The position numbers were made by a program, and so were the translations under genes. Source: Candidatus Bathyarchaeota archaeon (GTDB lineage Archaea > Thermoproteota > Bathyarchaeia > TCS64). From it: a DNA stretch of 64,000 bases. Of this stretch, positions 25,135 to 33,311 are shown in pieces. Where the stretch lies: contig JAOZHO010000037.1 in assembly GCA_026014875.1 (NCBI GenBank), positions 124,001 to 188,000 of the forward strand. The letters run 5' to 3'. The notes beneath the pieces are model-generated. The model did not search any database. It saw only the letters and a program-made list of their open reading frames with translations, and was not told the origin of the DNA. Numbering within the stretch: position 1 is the first letter of the stretch; each line of letters begins with the position of its first letter.

Positions 25135-25284
25135 ACTCTGAGGATTACACGAGAAGGCCTATCGTCGACTTGGAGTGGCCCTCAGAGATGCATTTTGTCA
25201 TAATATAATGCCCTTTTTTTATTTCACCTGTCCAGGGCCCACCATCTCTCAAGACATAAACAATAGGGAGACGTAGGTTATCCC

Positions 25285-26187
25285 ATGGAGCCCATCGATA
25301 GCGTGTGCCTCTGCGGGGCTGGCTTCCTGGGGTGGCAGATAAGTCTCCAGTGCGCAAGCCACGGGACCCCCGTGAGGCTGTTCGACATATCCGAGGAAGC
25401 CCTGGAGAAAGCCTCCGAGCACATCCGGCACGAGCTCAAAACCTGGACGAGCGAGGGAAAGATCACCCCCGAAGAAGTCGAGGCCACCCTGAGCCGTGTC
25501 TCTTTTCACGACGACATGGCCGAGGCCGTCGAGGGAGTCGACATCGTCATCGAGGCTGTCCCCGAGCGCCTCGATCTCAAACGGGAGGTCTTCGCCCAGC
25601 TCGACAGCGTCTGCGACGACGCCACCATTCTCGCGACGAACAGTTCATCGATCCGCGTTTCGAAGATAGAGGACGCCACGGGGCGCCTAGATAGGGTGCT
25701 CAACACCCATTTCTACAATACGCCGTGGAGGAGGAGCATCGTGGAGCTGATGCGGGGGACGGGGACCAGCGATGAGACCTTGGAGAGGGTGCGGCTGTTC
25801 ATGGTCTCCATAGGGATCACCCCCCTCATGGTCCTCAGTGAGAGCACCGGGTTCATCTTCAACAGGGTCTGGAGGGCCATCAAGCGGGAGTGCCTCCACC
25901 TCGTGGACCAGGGCGTCGCGAGCTTCCAGGACGTGGACAGGGCCTGGATGGCCCTATACGAAACCCCCTACGGCCCCTTCGGGATGATGGACCGCGTGGG
26001 CCTCGACGTGGTCCGGGACATCGAGATGGTCTACTACGAGGAGTCCGGGGCGAATAGGGACGCCCCACCCAGAATGCTCTTGGAGATGATCGAGCGGGGG
26101 GAGCTGGGGGTCAAGACCGGGATGGGTTTCTACACGTATCCTGATCCAGCTTTCCTCAAGCCAGGCTTCCTGAAAGGAAAATCCTAA
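25285..26187 (+). CDS. 3-hydroxyacyl-CoA dehydrogenase
   Basis: 300 residues. The NAD-binding Rossmann start is CLCGAGFLGWQIS (G-x-G-x-x-G) followed by VRLFDIS. The catalytic region shows NTHFYNTPW (His), and ESTGFIFNRVW then the C-terminal domain with YGPFGMMDRVGLD. Normal length for the short form of the family. It oxidises 3-hydroxyacyl-CoA or a related beta-hydroxy acid. The DapA-like gene follows by 26 bp. The upstream 150 bp contain inverted CTCTGAGG / CCTCAGAG at 25136 and 25180 and a TATA-like ATAATATAAT. Confidence 0.88.
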   Translation: MEPIDSVCLCGAGFLGWQISLQCASHGTPVRLFDISEEALEKASEHIRHELKTWTSEGKITPEEVEATLSRVSFHDDMAEAVEGVDIVIEAVPERLDLKREVFAQLDSVCDDATILATNSSSIRVSKIEDATGRLDRVLNTHFYNTPWRRSIVELMRGTGTSDETLERVRLFMVSIGITPLMVLSESTGFIFNRVWRAIKRECLHLVDQGVASFQDVDRAWMALYETPYGPFGMMDRVGLDVVRDIEMVYYEESGANRDAPPRMLLEMIERGELGVKTGMGFYTYPDPAFLKPGFLKGKS

Positions 26188-26213
26188 TCCATCCGGGCAC
26201 CCAATAGATCGGT

Positions 26214-27152
26214 ATGAAGAAGCTCGACGTCGCGGGATCCTGGCCGGCCCTAGTCACCCCCTTCAACGATGACGACGAGGTCGACTACGACATCCTACGG
26301 AGCCTCGTCGACTTCCAAGTGGAGAACAGGAGCGACGGGATACTCCTCCTCGGCTCCACCAGCGAGGCGACCCTCCTGAGCCCCAGCGAGAGGACCAAGA
26401 TCATCGACGAATCCCTCGCCGCGGCGAAGGGCAGGATCCCCGCCCTCGTCGGGGTCTCGGCGTCCACCACCAAGCAGACCATCGAGAACGCCCGGTACGC
26501 CAAGGACGCCGGAGCAGACGGGGGGCTCATCGTCCAACCAGGCTACATCAGGCCGAGCCAGGACGCCCTCTACAGGTACTTTAAGGATGTCGCAGAGGCT
26601 GTGGACCTGCCCCTGGTGATCTACAACAACCCCTCGAGGACGGGGGTGAACGTGGAGCCGGAGACCATGGCCCGGCTGGCTCATCTGGAGAACATCGTGG
26701 CCCTCAAGGAGGCGGGGCCCAACCCCTACGGGGTCCTCAGGGTCGTGGAGCTCACCCGGGGCAGGCTCAACGTTCTCTGCTGCGACTGCCCCACGTACGC
26801 CCTTATCTTCCCGGTGCTCGCGTCGGGGGGGAAGGGCACCAGCAACGTGACGGGTTCCATCGCCCCCCGGGAGCTCGCGGTCATCTCGAAGCCATGGGAG
26901 AGCTACGAGGATGTGGTGGAGTGTCGGGAGACCTTTTTCAGGTACTTCCCGCTGATGCGGATGATGTACGCCGAGACGAACCCGGTGCCCCTCAAAGCGG
27001 CCCTGAACATGGTGGGGGCGAACGTGGGGAAGCCCCGGAAGCCCCTCCAAGAGTTCAGCAAGGAGAACACGGCCACCCTGAGGCTCACAATGAAGAGGCT
27101 CGGCATCCTCGACGAGGACTCTTACCAGATGGAGTTCTTCTCCGGGAAGTAA
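26214..27152 (+). CDS. dihydrodipicolinate synthase / N-acetylneuraminate lyase family aldolase
   Basis: 312 residues with the whole class I aldolase barrel: WPALVTPFNDDDEVD at the start, LLGSTSEATLLS near residue 46, LVIYNNPSRTGVNV with the catalytic Tyr near residue 138, and IVALKEAG with the Schiff-base Lys near residue 166. The family condenses pyruvate with an aldehyde (DapA) or cleaves keto acids. With an acyl-CoA dehydrogenase next door rather than lysine genes, a catabolic aldolase is as likely as DapA. Confidence 0.88.
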   Translation: MKKLDVAGSWPALVTPFNDDDEVDYDILRSLVDFQVENRSDGILLLGSTSEATLLSPSERTKIIDESLAAAKGRIPALVGVSASTTKQTIENARYAKDAGADGGLIVQPGYIRPSQDALYRYFKDVAEAVDLPLVIYNNPSRTGVNVEPETMARLAHLENIVALKEAGPNPYGVLRVVELTRGRLNVLCCDCPTYALIFPVLASGGKGTSNVTGSIAPRELAVISKPWESYEDVVECRETFFRYFPLMRMMYAETNPVPLKAALNMVGANVGKPRKPLQEFSKENTATLRLTMKRLGILDEDSYQMEFFSGK

Positions 27153-27183
27153 CTAGATACTATAGCCTAGAGAGCCCACACGC

Positions 27184-27303
27184 GTGAGCCGGACCTCCGT
27201 AAAAGAGAACCTCATCAGCAACACGAGCTCAAGATTGCATATGCTCGCGAATAGAAGGGCTATCTCCGTCATAGCCGAGAAGATCGGGAAAGCCCTCCCG
27301 TAG
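27184..27303 (+). CDS. possible 39-residue basic peptide
   Basis: From GTG 27184 to the TAG at 27301, with a composition of Ser, Asn, Arg and Lys and a helical end (ISVIAEKIGKALP). No ribosome-binding site or homologue is recognised. It lies in the short gap between convergent genes and may be spurious. Confidence 0.3.
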   Translation: MSRTSVKENLISNTSSRLHMLANRRAISVIAEKIGKALP

Positions 27304-27305
27304 CC

Positions 27306-28076
27306 CTAAAGCCTGTATCCCTCGGGAGCGGGGGCCCCATCGACGTATAAGCCCCCGGCTCCGTCGAGGGCGAATCTTCCCTCTGCTATCATCTGGATCG
27401 TCAGGGGAAAGATCACCCAGTCTCCCCGTTCCTTCAGCCGTTCCTGGTGCTCATCGATGATAGCCCCGAGGAGCTTCTTATCCTGAGCTAGCTCCGCCGG
27501 GACGACGCCCTCCGGTAGCCTGACGGGAACGGGCTCGGAGACGACGAGGACCTCCCCGTGGTCCACCTTCTCCCGGACCACATGGGTGCTAGCCCTGAGC
27601 TTTTGTTCCCCGGCGAGGATGGCGTCCCTCACCACGTGGATCCCTACGTACTTCCGGTCGTCCCCCTCCATGATGGAGAGGTCCGCGGGATGGACGTTAA
27701 TCATCCTCCCTTCATAGGCCTCGAGGAGGGGGCGCGTCGTGATGCTCATGTAGCCCGCGAGGGCGACGATGTCGACCCCGTGGGGGGCCACCTTCTCCAC
27801 GACGAGGCGGTCGAACTCGGGGCGGAGGCGGAGGTCGGTCCTCTTCACCCCCCGTTCTCTATAGAAGTCCCGGATGTCCTCACACTCGTAAGATATGCCG
27901 TACTCGCCTGCGATGTCCCTAGCCCTGCACCGTTTCTCCCCGCTCTTCCGGAGGCGATCGTCCCGGACATCCGTGAAGATCAGTGAGACCTCGTAGCGTG
28001 AGTCCTCTTCGAGGGCCCTCTCGATGATCCTCCTCGCGTTGGTCCCAGAACCGGAGACGAAGCAGGCCACCCGCAT
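27306..28076 (-). CDS. purN: phosphoribosylglycinamide formyltransferase (PurN-like)
   Basis: 256 residues. The formyltransferase motifs are visible: CFVSGSGTNARRI at the N-terminus, LAGYMSITTRPLL, INVHPADLSIM (the H-P-A/S-L-L equivalent with catalytic His) and HVVREKVDHGEV (catalytic Asp). It uses 10-formyl-THF to formylate GAR in purine synthesis. It is longer than bacterial PurN (about 212) because of an inserted region near 60-90. ATG 28076 is the family-like start; the frame extends to 28118. Confidence 0.85.
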   Translation of the reverse strand: MRVACFVSGSGTNARRIIERALEEDSRYEVSLIFTDVRDDRLRKSGEKRCRARDIAGEYGISYECEDIRDFYRERGVKRTDLRLRPEFDRLVVEKVAPHGVDIVALAGYMSITTRPLLEAYEGRMINVHPADLSIMEGDDRKYVGIHVVRDAILAGEQKLRASTHVVREKVDHGEVLVVSEPVPVRLPEGVVPAELAQDKKLLGAIIDEHQERLKERGDWVIFPLTIQMIAEGRFALDGAGGLYVDGAPAPEGYRL

Positions 28077-28271
28077 CTGCGCGTCTCCCTTCGGAGTGTA
28101 GACTGGTTGGGCCCTCATGGTTCCAATTCAACTCGAGTTCCCATATAAGAATTGGCTGCGTAGCCGTCCCTGTGAAGCACAAACGCATGAGCATCGGCCT
28201 TACACTTTCAGCCGCCTCTCCCGACCCGGAGCCTGCGATCCTTTTATAACACCAGAGGAGGATTTCACCCG

Positions 28272-28427
28272 ATGCGCATGGCCCAAGAGGCTCTCCTGGA
28301 AAACATCGATGTGCTGAAGCCCATCCACGAGGCACTATACCTGTGTGAAGCTTGCCACCACGTCGTCCCCAGGACTGTGGTGTGCCTCTACTGCGGCGTA
28401 TTAATCCCCGGCGAGAACAATCGGTAG
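28272..28427 (+). CDS. 51-residue zinc-ribbon protein
   Basis: From ATG 28272 to TAG 28425. An N-terminal helix is followed by a ribbon L-C-E-A-C-H-H...V-C-L-Y-C-G, that is, two C-x2-C knuckles 11 residues apart. Size and layout match small archaeal one-ribbon proteins of unknown function. Divergent from purN across about 195 bp. Confidence 0.65.
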   Translation: MRMAQEALLENIDVLKPIHEALYLCEACHHVVPRTVVCLYCGVLIPGENNR

Positions 28428-28558
28428 CCTTCGGCATTCGTTTTAACGAAGATCCGGGTTTACTCTGAGACCCACTATCGAATCTGTTTTGCATTATAAG
28501 CGACGGCATTCATCGGATTCAAAAGAGATTTATTTGATGCGTCCCCCGTCACAGGGAA

Positions 28559-29137
28559 ATGGATCTGACGCCCCTCATCGCCTCTTTCACCCTCTTCTCC
28601 CTGATGGAGTTCGGGGATAAGACCCACATCGCCGTCATCACACTATCCATGAAGCACAAGCCCCTCCTCGTCTTCGCCGGGGCCCTCGGGGCCTTCGCCG
28701 TTGTGGACGGGGCCAGCGTGTTGGCTGGGGGGTTCATAGCTGACCTGATACCCTCCTTCTGGATCAACGTGATCTCCGGCGGACTGTTCCTGTTATTCGG
28801 ATTACTGACTCTTAGAAAAGAGGACGATGAAAGTGAGGTCGAGGAGTCCGGAAGGGGGGCCCTCGCCTCGACGTTCAGCATCGTCTCCCTCATGGAGCTC
28901 GGGGATAAGACCCAGTTCGCCTCCTTCGTCCTGGCAGCCCGATACGGGAACCCCGGCATGGTGTTCCTAGGGATCCTGCTAGGAGCCGCCCTCATCACGG
29001 GAAGCGGGGTAGTCATCGGAAAAGGATTGATGAAGTTCATACCGGAGCACTACCTGAGATACGTCGCCGCCGCACTCTTCATCCTCTTCGGCATCATCTT
29101 CCTCGCCAATGCCTTCCTCGGCATCGAACTCTTCTGA
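28559..29137 (+). CDS. GDT1/TMEM165 family divalent cation transporter
   Basis: 192 residues, six predicted membrane helices in two repeats. Each repeat has the hallmark E-x-G-D-K-T: MEFGDKTH near residue 16 and MELGDKTQ near residue 113. The family (formerly UPF0016) exchanges Mn2+ or Ca2+ for protons. The acidic loop between the repeats (EDDESEVEESG) is typical. An iron permease lies 1.3 kb downstream, so metal transport clusters here. Confidence 0.93.
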   Translation: MDLTPLIASFTLFSLMEFGDKTHIAVITLSMKHKPLLVFAGALGAFAVVDGASVLAGGFIADLIPSFWINVISGGLFLLFGLLTLRKEDDESEVEESGRGALASTFSIVSLMELGDKTQFASFVLAARYGNPGMVFLGILLGAALITGSGVVIGKGLMKFIPEHYLRYVAAALFILFGIIFLANAFLGIELF

Positions 29138-29183
29138 CCCCTCAAACGTTTTATGACCTAGATTTACCCACTAACTGATCTTC

Positions 29184-30470
29184 ATGACCCCCCGCATAGT
29201 CCTCATCGGGGCAGGGAGCAGCGTCTTCGGATACAACTCCGTCCTCGACGCCTCCAACATCAAGGCTCTCCACGGAGCCAACCTGGTCCTACACGACATC
29301 GACGAGGCGAGGCTCCAAAAGATGGGCTCCCTCGCGGAGAGGATCGTCGAGGCCACCGGGAGCAGCATTGAGGTGGAGTGGACCGCTGACAGGGAGAACG
29401 CCCTCTCGGACGCCGACTTTGTGGTCCTCTCCATCGCTGTCGATAGAATGAAACGTTGGCGCATGGACTGGGAGATCCCCTTCAACCTCGGGATCAAGCA
29501 GGTGATCGGGGAGAACGGGGGGCCGGGGGGACTCTTCCATACCATGAGGAATATCCCTCCCGTCCTCGCGATTTGCTCAGACATGGAGGAACACTGCCCC
29601 GACGCCCTCCTCCTCAACTACACCAATCCCGTTCCCCGTATCTGCCTCGCCATCGACAGATACACCGACATCAAGGTCGTAGGGCTCTGCCACGAGGTGG
29701 AGGCCCAGCTCAAACGAGTGTCAAAGGTGATGGGCGTCCCCAAGAGTCTCCTCGATGCAGTCTCCGCCGGGCTCAACCACTTCAGCTGGTTCAAGCACCT
29801 CCGGCTCACCAATGGCGACGACGCCTACCCCCTCCTCGACGATGCCCTCGAGAACACCCCCGGGTTCCAGCCTCTCTGCAGGGCATTGTACAACAAGTTC
29901 GGGCTCTACCCCAGCACCGACGACAACCACGCCGGGGAGTACCTCGCCTACGCCTGGCAGGCCTGCCCCAAGGAAGTCAGGGGCTTCAACTGGATCGACA
30001 GGATGGCGGAGCACGGGGAGAGGAACTGGAGGAAGATCAACGGGATCATCGAGGGCGAGGGACCCCTCGACGTCAAGGGCAAGTTTTCGGGGGAGAGGGC
30101 GATGCGCATCATAGGGGGAATAGTCTCCAACAGCCACCACACGGAGCTCCAGGCCAACCTCCCCAACGAGGGCCAGATCCCCAACCTCCTCGACGGGGCC
30201 ATCGTCGAGACCCCGGCCCTCGTTGACAGCAGCGGCATAAATCCCATCGACGTCGGGAAGCTCCCTGAGAGCCTCGCCGCCCTCTGTAACATCCAGACCC
30301 TAGTCACTGACCTCGTTGTCGAGGCCGGGGTTCACGGAGACAGGGACCTCGCACTCCAGGCGATCCTCGCTGACCCCGTGGTCCACGATCTGGAGGCGGG
30401 CAAAAAGGCGTTCAATGCCCTCATGGAGGCCCACGCAGACCTCCTCCCCCAGTTCACCGATGCAGCCTAG
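29184..30470 (+). CDS. glycoside hydrolase family 4 enzyme
   Basis: 428 residues. Features of GH4: the NAD-binding LIGAGSSVFG at the N-terminus, ENGGPGGLFH near residue 112, NYTNPVP near 150, and the metal-binding GLCHEVE (Cys and His) near 174 and GLNHFSW near 203. GH4 enzymes use NAD+ and Mn2+ to cleave alpha- or beta-glycosides by a redox elimination mechanism; whether this is an alpha-glucosidase, galactosidase or galacturonidase cannot be told. Convergent with ftr1 (overlap 4 bp). Confidence 0.92.
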   Translation: MTPRIVLIGAGSSVFGYNSVLDASNIKALHGANLVLHDIDEARLQKMGSLAERIVEATGSSIEVEWTADRENALSDADFVVLSIAVDRMKRWRMDWEIPFNLGIKQVIGENGGPGGLFHTMRNIPPVLAICSDMEEHCPDALLLNYTNPVPRICLAIDRYTDIKVVGLCHEVEAQLKRVSKVMGVPKSLLDAVSAGLNHFSWFKHLRLTNGDDAYPLLDDALENTPGFQPLCRALYNKFGLYPSTDDNHAGEYLAYAWQACPKEVRGFNWIDRMAEHGERNWRKINGIIEGEGPLDVKGKFSGERAMRIIGGIVSNSHHTELQANLPNEGQIPNLLDGAIVETPALVDSSGINPIDVGKLPESLAALCNIQTLVTDLVVEAGVHGDRDLALQAILADPVVHDLEAGKKAFNALMEAHADLLPQFTDAA

Positions 30471-31330
30471 ATATCCCGAGGCTTCCAATATGCCCTGAAG
30501 ACATATGTCCCGATGACGGCCCAGTAGCCCAAGTAGACGATGATCCTGAGCCACTCCGGGTTCCCGTCGTAGCCGACCAGCGCCTTCAGTATCGAGCCCA
30601 CGCCCCCCTTCTCATGGAGGATGGGGTAGGTCCCATCGGGATTCAACGGAGGGTTGATGTCGTAGGGCTTTTGCCCCATCACGCCAAAGTCGTAGCCCAT
30701 GTTCTCCCCGGCCTCGATGAGCTCGTGGACCCCGTAGCCTGCGAGCCCCGCCGAGAAGACGATGAGGAGGATACTGGTGTACCCGAAGAATTTTTTGATG
30801 TCCAGCTGGTAGGTCCCCCTCATCAGGAGCACCGCCAGCACCAGCACTATCGCGGTACCAGCTATTACGCCTATGATGGTCCCCGCCGCATCCTGAACGA
30901 ATGTGGTGGTGAGGAAAAGCACGGTCTCGAGACCCTCCCGGAAGACAGCCACGAAAGCGAGGGAGGCGATGCTGAAAAGCTCTCCCTGGCTCACGGCGAT
31001 GTCGATCTTATCCTGTAGCTCCCCCCGGATGTTCTTCGAGTGCTTGGTCATCCAGAAGATCATGTAAGTGAGGACGACCACCGCGGTCAGAGATGCGACC
31101 CCTTCGAAGAGCTCTGAGTTCACATCGCTCATCCCGCCGTAGACCATCTGTATCGCGACGCCTAGGACGAGGCTTATCACCACGGCTGCCCCGGAGCCCA
31201 GATAGGCGTAACGGGTCAACTCGCCTTTCCCCACCTTCTTGAGATAGGTGACCATGATGGCCACGATCAGCGCAGCCTCGAGAGCTTCCCTGAACGTGAT
31301 GACCAGGCTGGGAATAAATCCTTCAAACAT
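30467..31330 (-). CDS. FTR1-family iron permease
   Basis: About 287 residues with seven membrane helices. The two R-E-x-x-E iron motifs are clear: FREALEAAL near residue 14 and FREGLETVLF near residue 147. FTR1-type proteins import ferric or ferrous iron; the partner oxidase or periplasmic proteins are not nearby. The promoter carries two DtxR-like boxes (listed separately), so iron repression is expected. ATG 31330 is preferred; a GTG three codons upstream is possible. Confidence 0.92.
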   Translation of the reverse strand: MFEGFIPSLVITFREALEAALIVAIMVTYLKKVGKGELTRYAYLGSGAAVVISLVLGVAIQMVYGGMSDVNSELFEGVASLTAVVVLTYMIFWMTKHSKNIRGELQDKIDIAVSQGELFSIASLAFVAVFREGLETVLFLTTTFVQDAAGTIIGVIAGTAIVLVLAVLLMRGTYQLDIKKFFGYTSILLIVFSAGLAGYGVHELIEAGENMGYDFGVMGQKPYDINPPLNPDGTYPILHEKGGVGSILKALVGYDGNPEWLRIIVYLGYWAVIGTYVFRAYWKPRDI

Positions 31331-31341
31331 TTTAATCACTT

Positions 31342-31394
31342 TTTAGGATTGCCTAAATCCGCACCAATGGATTTAGTCCAGCCTAATATTTATA
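31342..31394 (-). promoter_or_regulatory. ftr1 promoter with two DtxR/IdeR-like boxes
   Basis: Box 1 is a perfect inverted repeat, TTTAGG-ATTG-CCTAAA (31342-31357). Box 2, TTTAGTCCAGCCTAAT (31372-31387), keeps the TTTAG...GCCTAA pattern exactly 30 bp away, about three helical turns. On the minus strand the TATA box TATAAATA (31387-31394) touches box 2 and the expected transcription start falls between the boxes. The sequence resembles the DtxR-family consensus (TTAGG...CCTAA); the regulator is not in the window. Confidence 0.65.
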
Positions 31395-31533
31395 CGTTTT
31401 GTTTTATAAAAAGAGGAAAAGAGAAGAAAAAGGTCACTAAATGCAAAAATAGCAGCAGATTTGGAAAGAGGAGGGTCGCCTCAGGCCCTCAAAATCCTTA
31501 AGCGACGTTTTCACCTAGCTAGGATGAACAAGA

Positions 31534-32391
31534 TTGACGCTCACAAGGCAGGCGGACAAGCCCGCAACCGGCAATGATTCCCCCAGGGTGGACTACCACT
31601 GCCACATCTCCATGACGGAATACGCAGACATCAAGAACCCGACCGTCGTCTCAGTCACTCTGGAGGAGTTCCTCGCCGACCTCGATGAGGCGGGGTTCCA
31701 GAAAGCCGTCGTCCTATCCGACAAGAGGACATCCCCGGAACAGGTTTCTGCTTTCGTCTCCCGGGCCCCCGACAGGTTCATCGGGTTCGGCTACGTCAAT
31801 CCCACACACGTGGGGTCAGGGGACGAGGTCCTGAAGCAGAGGGAGGAACTCGGACTCTTTGGGCTCAAGCTCTATCCCACCACCGACGGATACTTCGTGA
31901 ACGATCCAGACGTTTTCCCGGTCTACGAGGCCGCCTCGGGCATCGGGATGCCCATAATGTTCCACCACGCGGGGATGCCCGACCCCGGGGACCTGCTGAA
32001 ACACTCGGATCCCGCCCTCATCGACGAGGTCGCTTACAGCTTCCCTGAACTCAAGATCGTCCTGGCCCACCTCGGCTATCCCAGGGTGGACGAGACCCTC
32101 TACGTCGCCCGGAAACACGCCAACGTTTGGTGCGATATAAGCTGGCCCTACGGGAACGTCAACCATCCGAGCTATTCCTTCATGCTCTGGAGGGACCTCC
32201 TCACAGCCCTCAATCTCGGAGTCATCAACAAGCTCATATTTGGGACCGACTACCCGGGGGTCCGCCAGAGACCCTACATGGATATGCTGTTGAACATCAA
32301 CAGGTATGCGACCCACGAAGACCTCAAGATCCCCCAGGAGATGCTCCGCTCCATTGCAACCGATAACATCGATCCGCTAACACCCCCGTGA
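31534..32391 (+). CDS. amidohydrolase-2 family hydrolase
   Basis: 285 residues, TIM-barrel metal hydrolase. DYHCHISM near residue 20 gives the first metal H-x-H, LKLYPTTDGY and PIMFHHAGMPD the middle ligands, VLAHLGYPRVDE the next His and FGTDYPGVR the terminal Asp. The substrate is unknown. It is distinct from the amidohydrolase at 17307, though of the same broad family. The TTG start is followed by about 18 residues of non-conserved sequence, so a later GTG (VDYHCH) is also possible. Confidence 0.85.
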   Translation: MTLTRQADKPATGNDSPRVDYHCHISMTEYADIKNPTVVSVTLEEFLADLDEAGFQKAVVLSDKRTSPEQVSAFVSRAPDRFIGFGYVNPTHVGSGDEVLKQREELGLFGLKLYPTTDGYFVNDPDVFPVYEAASGIGMPIMFHHAGMPDPGDLLKHSDPALIDEVAYSFPELKIVLAHLGYPRVDETLYVARKHANVWCDISWPYGNVNHPSYSFMLWRDLLTALNLGVINKLIFGTDYPGVRQRPYMDMLLNINRYATHEDLKIPQEMLRSIATDNIDPLTPP

Positions 32392-32683
32392 CTGTTGTGA
32401 GAGGTTAGAGATCACGATAATCCCGCCTCGTTCCTCGGTGTGCGGGAGACACCACCGGAAGAGCCCCCAGCATCATAATATTAATACTTCACTAAAATGC
32501 CGGAATCTTGGAAATATTGGTTTTTTAATTGTTACTTTTAAATATAAGATATAAAACCCATCCTGTGCAAGAAAAATGTAAAAAAAATACTAGTTTTTTA
32601 CAAATAGTAAAAAATATCGGTTATCTCATACAAAACGTTTATATTTTAACCCCAACGATGTGCTGGTATTCGGTGACTTGAAT

Positions 32684-33058
32684 ATGACACTGATATTTAA
32701 TCCGGCGAGCGACGGTCTCTCAAAGGTCTTCCGGGACTACCAGGAGGAAGCCTTGAGGTTCGTCTGGGAAAGAAACAAAGAGGGCGCCATCTCGAGAGAG
32801 GTCTGGAGCCACACCAACGACAGGCTTGTGGGCAAGACAATCAGCCGCGCATCCATAATCAACTTCCTCAACGCAATGGTGGACGAGGGCGTCCTCGACT
32901 ACGATGAGCGGACAGGCAAGGGCGGCTACCACAGGGTCTACAGGCCAAAGCTGAATGAGACCGCTTTCAAAAAGTACGTCGCGCAGACCGTGATATCCAG
33001 CCTTATGAAGGACTTTCCTGCGGAAACCAAGGAAGTCCTCAAGCTGGTCATTTCCTGA
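32684..33058 (+). CDS. winged-helix regulator, BlaI/MecI-like
   Basis: About 124 residues: an N-terminal winged helix-turn-helix (QEEALRFVWERNKEGAISREVW...SRASIINFLNAMVDEGVLDY) with a Y-H-R-V-Y wing, and a C-terminal helix for dimerisation. This matches the penicillinase-repressor-like regulators widespread in archaea. The 290 bp upstream are very AT-rich and contain no other gene, only TATA-like runs. Start ATG 32684; a further ATG at 32660 is less likely. Confidence 0.82.
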   Translation: MTLIFNPASDGLSKVFRDYQEEALRFVWERNKEGAISREVWSHTNDRLVGKTISRASIINFLNAMVDEGVLDYDERTGKGGYHRVYRPKLNETAFKKYVAQTVISSLMKDFPAETKEVLKLVIS

Positions 33059-33311
33059 TATTTTATCAGATCTCTCATTTTTTATTTAATATCTCAACTC
33101 TAGAGGAAGCTCACTGAACAGGCTACGACGCTGGATTTCCGCCAGTTCAGGCTCCTCGACGATAGCTATGAAAGCGATGCCCATGACGAGGAGGGCGCGC
33201 GTGCGAGCCCATCCAGCCCACCGGAATAACCATCATCTCCGGGGCGATGTTTTAAGCTTAACTACGCTTAAGAGCACCTTAATAACATTCAAAAATATAT
33301 GACAGTATACG

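Noticed and set aside
25136-25187. CTCTGAGG / CCTCAGAG as a riboswitch or terminator
   Set aside because: The arms are only 8 bp and 36 bases apart, with no T tract or known riboswitch core, so no function can be claimed.
33086-33184. 32-residue minus-strand frame with a hydrophobic start
   Set aside because: No ribosome-binding site, no recognisable relative, and it lies in a region with several random frames.
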